10,728 nt of DNA from Candidatus Caldarchaeum sp. (lineage in GTDB: Archaea; Thermoproteota; Nitrososphaeria_A; Caldarchaeales; Caldarchaeaceae), in the NCBI GenBank assembly GCA_025054515.1, contig JANWZT010000034.1:1-10728 (forward strand). Reading direction: 5' to 3'. The position numbers were made by a program, and so were the translations under genes. Position 1 is the first letter of the stretch. Every line of letters begins with the position of its first letter. Below, one piece after another: positions 6,057 through 10,728 of the stretch. The notes below the pieces were generated by a model. That model was not told the DNA's origin. It made no database searches and saw nothing but the letters and a program-made list of their open reading frames with translations.

Positions 6057-6082
6057 CGTCTAAGAATACGTGATTCGTTGAT

Positions 6083-7741
6083 TTATCTTTGACGTGGGAT
6101 GATTTTGTCAATGTTGATTTCAAAGGCGGCTACCGGCATTCGGAGGCCGATGTTTTCCAGAACCTTCGGCGATATTTCGCCGCAGAATCCGGCTCGGGTG
6201 TCATTAACGTAGATGGCCGCGCACCTACCCGATATGAATGTCTTGTTCTCCTCGATTCGATAGTCTAAGCTTAGCAATAGTTGTTTGAAAAGCTCGTCGA
6301 CCGTGCTTTTTATTTCGGAGTAGGTTGCATCGCTATGGGCTGTAGCGGCCGCCAGATGTTTTTCTCTCACAGTTCTTTCAGCAGCTGTTTGGTCTATGAT
6401 GACTACATCGCCTATTTCGTAGATTTTCTGAGGATAGAGGTTGTCTTTGTTGAAGGCAAGCGTTGAAAGAATCGACGGAATCAACGACGTGCGGAGCATC
6501 GTGTATTCTTTGGTCGCCGGGTTTGCCAGGCGAACGTGACTGTTTTCCTCAACTTCCATCGCGGTATAGTGGGTTTCCTCATTCGTAAGGACGAGGTTAT
6601 GGACCTCTGTGTAGCCCATGCCTATCATCAGTTGCGACATGAGTTCAGTTATGGTGGTTATTGGGAGGAGGCTGCCGTAAGTGTTTGAAAGAGGTTTTTC
6701 AGGTGTCATGCGGTTGTAGCCGTAGGCGATGGAAATGTCTTCGACCAAGTCGACTGGATGAAGAATGTCGACACGGTAGGGCGGATATCTGACGACAAGC
6801 TTCTGACCCACTGCTTTCGCATCCATCCCCATCCTCCGCAGAAGAGATGCAGCTTTGTTCGGGGTAAGACGTAGGCCTGTGAGCTTAGACGCGAGATCGA
6901 CATCAAGGGTCATCTTTCCGGGTTTCATGTTGGGAGTGTACACGGTTTTCCGGCCGTAAACGACTCGTACCCGATGGACTTTTCCGCCGGCTTCGGCCAG
7001 TGCAGCGGATAGGATGTTGAGGGCTTGGTTGACTTTGTCCTCTTCCGTTCCCGTCACGTCGATGAAAACATCACGGCGGCCTGGGGAAAGCTCCGTAATG
7101 GATGCGTTGACGATGGGAGGCATGGAGAAAACCTCGCCGCGGGCGTCGACGATTACTGGGGCCATCGCCGCGTTTTGTAGAAGCCACGCGTGCTTCCGGC
7201 CTATTTCGCTTTTGACCAATACCTCGCCCGGCGTCATGGCCCTGTAATCTTTCAGGGGCACGAAACGCACTTCATCGAAACCAACCGCCTTGTAGATGAA
7301 AGGTGGAACGATGGCTGACATGTCGTGTAAACCGATAGCTACCTTCCGCCGGTTCCTGCCCAATACCCAGTGGAGGTCCTCCTGCATCGCGATGATCTCG
7401 ACAAGGTCTTGTTCTTCAAGCCGTAATCCCTTCACGACGGCGCATGCGATGAATGGCCTGACCTGTTCAACGCTCTTGTCGACCAGCATTTTGACATCGG
7501 ATTCCATGATTCGGTGTTTGGGCAGGCCTGTTCGGATGCCGAGGTAGGTTTTCAAGGCCCGTGCGATGCCGTAGACGCTGGAGAAGTCGGGTCTGTTGGG
7601 GTTGTATTCGACTTTGAGCACGTTGTCGGCTTCTTCGACGCTCATGCCGAGGGAGGCAATATGCTCGACAAGCTCATCATAGGGGATGTCGAGGCCCAGA
7701 AGCTTCCGGAGCTTCTCAACCCTAACGTTGACGACCGGCAT
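6083..7741 (-). CDS. pheT: Phenylalanine--tRNA ligase beta subunit (archaeal type)
   Basis: The beta subunit pairs with PheS in the (alpha-beta)2 synthetase that charges tRNA-Phe; it binds tRNA and edits mischarged Tyr-tRNA. At 552 residues it is the short archaeal/eukaryotic form, without the N-terminal EMAP-like tRNA-binding domain of the roughly 800-residue bacterial subunit. In order: an N-terminal domain with YNPNRPDFSSVYGIARAL (46-63), the B3/B4 editing region about 95-255, the B5 domain about 275-345 with YPPYRVDILHPVDLVEDI (319-336), and a synthetase-like core about 355-550 with ANPATKEYTMLRTSLIPS (406-423) and YEIGDVV. The frame extends upstream to 7798, but ATG 7741 (MPVVNV) matches the family N-terminus and lies two bases after the pheS stop, so the two genes form an operon, probably with coupled translation. 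Confidence 0.96.
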   Translation of the reverse strand: MPVVNVRVEKLRKLLGLDIPYDELVEHIASLGMSVEEADNVLKVEYNPNRPDFSSVYGIARALKTYLGIRTGLPKHRIMESDVKMLVDKSVEQVRPFIACAVVKGLRLEEQDLVEIIAMQEDLHWVLGRNRRKVAIGLHDMSAIVPPFIYKAVGFDEVRFVPLKDYRAMTPGEVLVKSEIGRKHAWLLQNAAMAPVIVDARGEVFSMPPIVNASITELSPGRRDVFIDVTGTEEDKVNQALNILSAALAEAGGKVHRVRVVYGRKTVYTPNMKPGKMTLDVDLASKLTGLRLTPNKAASLLRRMGMDAKAVGQKLVVRYPPYRVDILHPVDLVEDISIAYGYNRMTPEKPLSNTYGSLLPITTITELMSQLMIGMGYTEVHNLVLTNEETHYTAMEVEENSHVRLANPATKEYTMLRTSLIPSILSTLAFNKDNLYPQKIYEIGDVVIIDQTAAERTVREKHLAAATAHSDATYSEIKSTVDELFKQLLLSLDYRIEENKTFISGRCAAIYVNDTRAGFCGEISPKVLENIGLRMPVAAFEINIDKIIPRQR

Positions 7742-7743
7742 GC

Positions 7744-9309
7744 TTAAAATCCTCCGGCAGCAGCCAGTACTTTCATCGGAGAAGCGGTTCGAAGCCAAGC
7801 CAAGTCGTTGAGATGGAAGGCCCGAATATCTTCAAGCCCGTAGATGACCATCGCCAGCCTCTCCAGCCCAAGGCCCCAAGCCAGAACAGGGTCTCTAACA
7901 CCAAAAGGATATGTTGTTTCTGGCCTGAAAATTCCCGAACCACCGAGCTCAAGCCATTTCCCGCCAAGCTTCACCTCGACCTCCATCGAAGGCTCAGTGT
8001 AAGGGAAAAAGCTCGGCCTAAACCTTACCTCCTTCAACCCGAGCCGGGCGTAAAAATCCTTCAACACACCCATCAACATCCGGAGGTTAGCGGTTTTTTC
8101 GACAACGATTCCCTCTATCTGATGAAATTCCGCTAAATGTTTCCAGTCGACTTTTTCGTTGCGGAAAATTCTGTCGACGCAGAAAACTTTGACTGGAGGT
8201 TTTTTGACTTTTGCCAAATGTCGTATGGTGGTGGCTGTCGTATGCGTTCTGAGGAGGAGCTTCCGGGCTTCTTCGACCGACCATTTGTAACGCCATCCCT
8301 TCGACCCAGTGTCGCCGCCGGTCTCATGAACAGCTTTCACGGCTTCGACGTGTTCGACCGGAACATCTCCGGCAGCGGGTTCGAGAAGGTAAAAAGTATC
8401 CTGCATTTCCCGGGCAGGATGGTCCTGAGGCTGGAAAAGGGCGTCAAAGTTCCAGAAAGCAAGCTCAACGATTGGGCCTTCAATCTCCTCAAACCCCATC
8501 TCCACGTAGGCCTGCTTTACCATCCTGATCACCTCGCTGAGTGGATGTCTTTTCGCCGCAAAAACCGGAGGAGTCGGCGCTTTAACATCGTATTTACTTA
8601 GAACGACTTGACGCCACGCGCCCGAACGAAGCAGTTCTGGAGTGAGACGTGTAACTTCGGGAACTACTTCGGTCAGCTGTGCAGCCGCTTGCCGACCTGA
8701 ATCAGTTAGAGAAACAGTTTTCATGGTTTTCTCAGTAATTTTGACGATTTTCTGTCGACGGAGCAGCTCTTCCAACACGGCCTGTGGTACACTTGATTCG
8801 GGAATTTCTGCGTCGGGGCTGGTATACAGCGATTCCAGAAACTTTTCCACATCGGTTTTGTCTGGAACATTTTCTTTGAGTATCACGAAGGTTGTGGAAT
8901 TTTTCTTCACAAAATCAACCCATCCCCGCCTCCGGGCCCACATCAACCCAATCTCAGACCTCGGCAAAGCGCTGATTTCCTCCACTGTTGCTTCACCTTT
9001 CATCTGCAGATGATTCACCACCTTCCTTTCGGGAAGACCGTTGACAGCGTATTCGATGCCCTCCGAATCCAAGGCCACAAATCTCTCTTTCCCCGCTTCT
9101 TCGACCGTCACCAACCCTTTATCCCGGAGCCAGCCGCATGCTTTCGCGACCGAAGAAATGCGTGATTCCCGGTCAACACGCCATTCGGAGCCAGATGCGC
9201 GTAAAACTTCCGCCACCTCTTCGGCTATTTTTTCGTATGAGCCCCTTCCACCCAACCGAGTCAACGCCGCCAAGACCGCTTTCTCGAGCCAGTGGAAAAC
9301 CTGCGTCAT
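7744..9309 (-). CDS. pheS: Phenylalanine--tRNA ligase alpha subunit (archaeal type)
   Basis: The alpha subunit carries the class II catalytic site that activates phenylalanine and transfers it to tRNA-Phe. It has 521 residues. The N-terminal third (1-230) contains several winged-helix-like DNA/RNA-binding domains typical of archaeal/eukaryotic PheS. The catalytic domain shows motif 1 around HPLSEVIRMVKQAYVEMGFEEIEGP (255-279), the PQDHPAREMQDTFYL block (294-308), LLRTHTTATTIRHL (352-365), motif 2 FCVDRIFRNEKVDWKHLAEFHQIEG (376-400), FFPYTEPSMEV (434-444) and motif 3 WGLGLERLAM (478-487). The frame is open to 9408, but ATG 9309 (MTQVFHWLEKAVLAAL) gives the normal length, avoids overlap with the upstream gene, and has a T-rich TATA-like box about 28 bases before it. 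It is first gene of the pheST operon, with two bases between pheS and pheT. Confidence 0.96.
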   Translation of the reverse strand: MTQVFHWLEKAVLAALTRLGGRGSYEKIAEEVAEVLRASGSEWRVDRESRISSVAKACGWLRDKGLVTVEEAGKERFVALDSEGIEYAVNGLPERKVVNHLQMKGEATVEEISALPRSEIGLMWARRRGWVDFVKKNSTTFVILKENVPDKTDVEKFLESLYTSPDAEIPESSVPQAVLEELLRRQKIVKITEKTMKTVSLTDSGRQAAAQLTEVVPEVTRLTPELLRSGAWRQVVLSKYDVKAPTPPVFAAKRHPLSEVIRMVKQAYVEMGFEEIEGPIVELAFWNFDALFQPQDHPAREMQDTFYLLEPAAGDVPVEHVEAVKAVHETGGDTGSKGWRYKWSVEEARKLLLRTHTTATTIRHLAKVKKPPVKVFCVDRIFRNEKVDWKHLAEFHQIEGIVVEKTANLRMLMGVLKDFYARLGLKEVRFRPSFFPYTEPSMEVEVKLGGKWLELGGSGIFRPETTYPFGVRDPVLAWGLGLERLAMVIYGLEDIRAFHLNDLAWLRTASPMKVLAAAGGF

Positions 9310-9334
9310 TCTGCCTTTGGATGGAAGAAGTGGG

Positions 9335-9341
9335 TAAAAAA
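9335..9341 (-). promoter_or_regulatory. TATA-like box of pheST
   Basis: On the minus strand GTTTTTTACC is centred about 28-29 bases before ATG 9309, in the 37-base spacer after the upstream membrane-protein gene. It is a weak match to a TATA box but sits at the spacing seen for other genes here. Co-transcription with the upstream gene cannot be excluded. Confidence 0.35.
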
Positions 9342-9346
9342 CGCAA

Positions 9347-9982
9347 CTAAGCCGGTTTGGGCGGTGTTTCGGCGGTGAAAAAGGCCACGGCGGAGAAGAC
9401 GTTGGCAAGCAGGCCAGTGATGATGGCTGGTAAAATCAACAGCAGAACTGTTCCACCCATGAAGTCGGCACCGTCTGCCATCAAAGCTGAGGGACTGATC
9501 AGACCTAACACCACCAAGCCGACGATGAAAACAACCACGACCACGATGGTCAATATCCGCATCCAAGCAGCCCTGCTGAACCAGGCCGAGTTGAAAATTT
9601 TGGCCGCTCTAAAATGCGAAACCAGCTCCGTAAAGAATACGGCTATTCCGACCGCTCCAAGAGCCAAGGCGGCGACCACGATCCCGGCCAAAGCACCGGC
9701 AAAATTCGAAATCAAAGCGGGGACAATTTCCTCACTCAACTCCGCGCCCGCCAGAAAAGAAGGGAAAGCCGCTATGGCTGAAAAAATTGTCCCGAGCAAC
9801 ACCGCCAGCAAGCCCATCCCCAGTAAAAACGAGACGATCATCAAAATTCCAGTCACCCGGAACAGCGTCTGACCCGTTCTCGAACCGGCTTGAAACCAAG
9901 CCACACCCGTCAAAATAGGTGAAAAGATGTTCAAAAACGGAATCAAAGAAAGGATGTACCCTATGCCGCCGACGATATTCAT
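9347..9982 (-). CDS. Five-helix integral membrane protein, possibly DUF996-like
   Basis: This 211-residue protein is almost wholly hydrophobic, with likely membrane helices near residues 8-30, 43-68, 90-117, 138-163 and 176-203. There is no clear cleavable signal and no catalytic motif. The N-terminal GGIGYILSLIPFLNIFSPILTGVAW resembles the opening of DUF996 archaeal membrane proteins, but the match is by eye and weak. The short loop FTELVSHFRAAKIFNSAWFSRAAWMR (117-142) is the main charged segment. The ATG at 9982 follows a good TATA box (TTATATT) by about 32 bases, so it has its own promoter, divergent from the DUF373 gene. It ends 37 bases before pheS on the same strand and could be partly co-transcribed with pheST. 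Coding status is supported by its length, promoter and hydrophobic pattern; function is unknown. Confidence 0.75.
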   Translation of the reverse strand: MNIVGGIGYILSLIPFLNIFSPILTGVAWFQAGSRTGQTLFRVTGILMIVSFLLGMGLLAVLLGTIFSAIAAFPSFLAGAELSEEIVPALISNFAGALAGIVVAALALGAVGIAVFFTELVSHFRAAKIFNSAWFSRAAWMRILTIVVVVVFIVGLVVLGLISPSALMADGADFMGGTVLLLILPAIITGLLANVFSAVAFFTAETPPKPA

Positions 9983-10010
9983 TCTTTTCGAGATTCGACG
10001 TACCTCGACT

Positions 10011-10017
10011 AATATAA
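10011..10017 (-). promoter_or_regulatory. TATA box of the five-helix membrane protein gene
   Basis: On the minus strand CTTATATTAG contains TTATATT centred about 32 bases before ATG 9982, predicting a leader of about 5 bases. It is the clearest TATA match in the divergent spacer 9983-10075. Confidence 0.55.
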
Positions 10018-10034
10018 GGGTTGCATCATCTTGC

Positions 10035-10047
10035 TTTAAGATTAAAT
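10035..10047 (+). promoter_or_regulatory. TATA-like region of the DUF373 gene
   Basis: TTTAAGATTAAAT offers two overlapping TATA-like hexamers, centred about 38 and 32 bases before ATG 10076. Either would give a short leader of 5-12 bases. It lies back to back with the divergent promoter at 10011-10017, so the two genes may share control. Confidence 0.4.
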
Positions 10048-10065
10048 GATTCAGTTGCTGGATGT

Positions 10066-10072
10066 AGGTGGG
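10066..10072 (+). promoter_or_regulatory. Ribosome binding site of the DUF373 gene
   Basis: AGGTGGG ends three bases before ATG 10076 and resembles the archaeal anti-16S complement (GGTG core). It is one of the few Shine-Dalgarno-like sites in the window, where other genes look leaderless, and it supports this start codon. Confidence 0.45.
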
Positions 10073-10075
10073 TAG

Positions 10076-10728
10076 ATGGCCGACGAAAGCAGCGGTATGC
10101 TGATATTGGTCGTTGACCGTGACGACGACTTGGGTCAGAAGGCTGGTGTCAAAGGCCCGGTCGTCGGTAGGCAGGAGAATTTAGACGCCGCTGTGAAGCT
10201 TGCTTTAGCCGACCCCGAAGACCCGGACGCCAACGCCATTTTCTACGCGGTCAAATTATATGACGAAATGATGCGAAAAGGACAGAACGAACGGCTTGAA
10301 GTCGTTACCCTCACGGGCTCGGCCAAGGAAGGGATAGAAGCTGACATGAATGTTTTCAACCAGTTGCGCGAAGTTTTGGAAAGTTATCCGGCCCAAAGGT
10401 GCGTGTTCGTCAGCGACGGAGAGACGGACGCCCTCGTGACACCCGTGATTTCTTCACAACTCGCCATCGTTTCGGTTCAACGTGTAACGGTCAGGCAGAG
10501 TCAAACCGTTGAGCAGTCGTGGCTGATATTAGGCAAGTATTTGCGTCTAGGCATAACCGACCCACGTTACGCAAAATTTCTCATAGGCATACCCGGCGGC
10601 TTTATCGCATTATCCGCTTTGCTCAGCTCCTTCGGCCTCGCCCAACCATCCATCCTCCTGCTGTTCCTCGGGCTGCTCCTCTTCTTCTGGGGTTTCAGAA
10701 TCGACATCCATTTGTCCAAACTTTTGAC
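10076..10728 (+). CDS. DUF373 family membrane protein, N-terminal part (3' end outside window)
   Basis: The frame starts at ATG 10076 and runs off the right edge after 217 complete codons. The N-terminal soluble domain has the DUF373 signature: LVVDRDDDLGQKAGVKGPVVGRQ (11-33), AVKLALADPEDPDANAIFYAVKLYDEM (39-65), VVTLTGS (76-82) and VFVSDGETDALVTPVISS (110-127). Hydrophobic helices at about 167-186 and 190-208 begin the membrane part; the family usually has several more, and full proteins are around 350-400 residues. DUF373 is found mainly in archaea and has no established function. The acidic DRDDD and GETD motifs invite comparison with nucleotide- or metal-binding sites, but that is only a resemblance. 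A ribosome site and a TATA-like region precede it, and it is divergent from the five-helix membrane protein gene. Confidence 0.92.
   Translation, partial: MADESSGMLILVVDRDDDLGQKAGVKGPVVGRQENLDAAVKLALADPEDPDANAIFYAVKLYDEMMRKGQNERLEVVTLTGSAKEGIEADMNVFNQLREVLESYPAQRCVFVSDGETDALVTPVISSQLAIVSVQRVTVRQSQTVEQSWLILGKYLRLGITDPRYAKFLIGIPGGFIALSALLSSFGLAQPSILLLFLGLLLFFWGFRIDIHLSKLL

Larger units (their letters stand above)
5867..6082. other. 216-base non-coding gap between the FAH gene and pheT
   Basis: No convincing gene is present. The longest frame with an ATG is a 34-codon one on the plus strand beginning at 5939, which has no ribosome site and no recognisable product. The gap holds the FAH promoter, a small inverted repeat (5912-5931) and a long imperfect hairpin (5982-6056). 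By archaeal standards, and compared with the 2-90 base spacers elsewhere in this window, it is unusually long. Confidence 0.6.

Noticed and set aside
7742..7798. Upstream extension of pheT to 7798
   Set aside because: It would overlap the C-terminal end of pheS, and the family N-terminus matches ATG 7741.
8137..8601. 154-codon plus-strand frame inside pheS
   Set aside because: Antisense to conserved synthetase motifs with no domain of its own.
9310..9408. Upstream extension of pheS to 9408
   Set aside because: Pro/Ser-rich sequence overlapping the upstream gene; PheS N-terminus and a TATA-like box support ATG 9309.
9357..9872. 171-codon plus-strand frame opposite the five-helix membrane protein
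   Set aside because: Rich in Lys, Thr, Ala and Pro as expected from the complement of hydrophobic codons; no promoter or ribosome site. The minus-strand frame has a TATA box and sensible helices.
1..10728. Insertion sequence, CRISPR array, prophage or defence island
   Set aside because: No transposase, integrase, spaced direct repeats, target duplications or defence-type domains are seen; all long genes are housekeeping or conserved archaeal families.

Overview
This is archaeal chromosomal DNA. Several independent signs agree: a tRNA-Arg gene interrupted by an intron that folds into a bulge-helix-bulge, with no encoded CCA; PheS and PheT subunits of the archaeal/eukaryotic type (PheT about 550 residues); an archaeal DUF373 membrane protein; and TATA-like boxes placed about 26-29 bases upstream of start codons that mostly lack a Shine-Dalgarno sequence. 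The intron position in the T-arm, the moderate GC content and the gene content suggest a TACK archaeon, possibly of the Caldarchaeales/Aigarchaeota-Nitrososphaeria type. That placement is inference.

Layout from left to right: the C-terminal end of a YjbQ-family enzyme (+); tRNA-Arg(CCG) with a 30-nt T-arm intron (+); an M24 metallopeptidase of the Xaa-Pro dipeptidase type (+). Facing it is a two-gene unit on the minus strand, hisS (histidyl-tRNA synthetase) followed by a DUF92 membrane protein joined by a TGATG junction. From the same 70-base divergent spacer a membrane-anchored HtrA/DegP-type serine protease runs on the plus strand and meets, with 2 bases between stop codons, a fumarylacetoacetate-hydrolase (FAH) family enzyme on the minus strand. 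A 216-base non-coding gap follows and contains a long imperfect hairpin. Then comes the minus-strand pheS-pheT pair (2-base gap), an unrecognised five-helix membrane protein (minus), a divergent promoter region, and the start of a DUF373 membrane protein (+) that leaves the window.

The region is a compact housekeeping segment: translation (tRNA-Arg, HisRS, both PheRS subunits), protein turnover (M24 peptidase, HtrA), one possible catabolic enzyme (FAH family) and three membrane proteins of poorly known function. I see no mobile element, CRISPR array or defence cassette. The points most worth a second look are the intron in the tRNA T-stem, the structured element downstream of pheT, the zinc-ribbon-like insertion in the DUF92 protein, and the consistent leaderless promoter spacing, which also settles several start codons.
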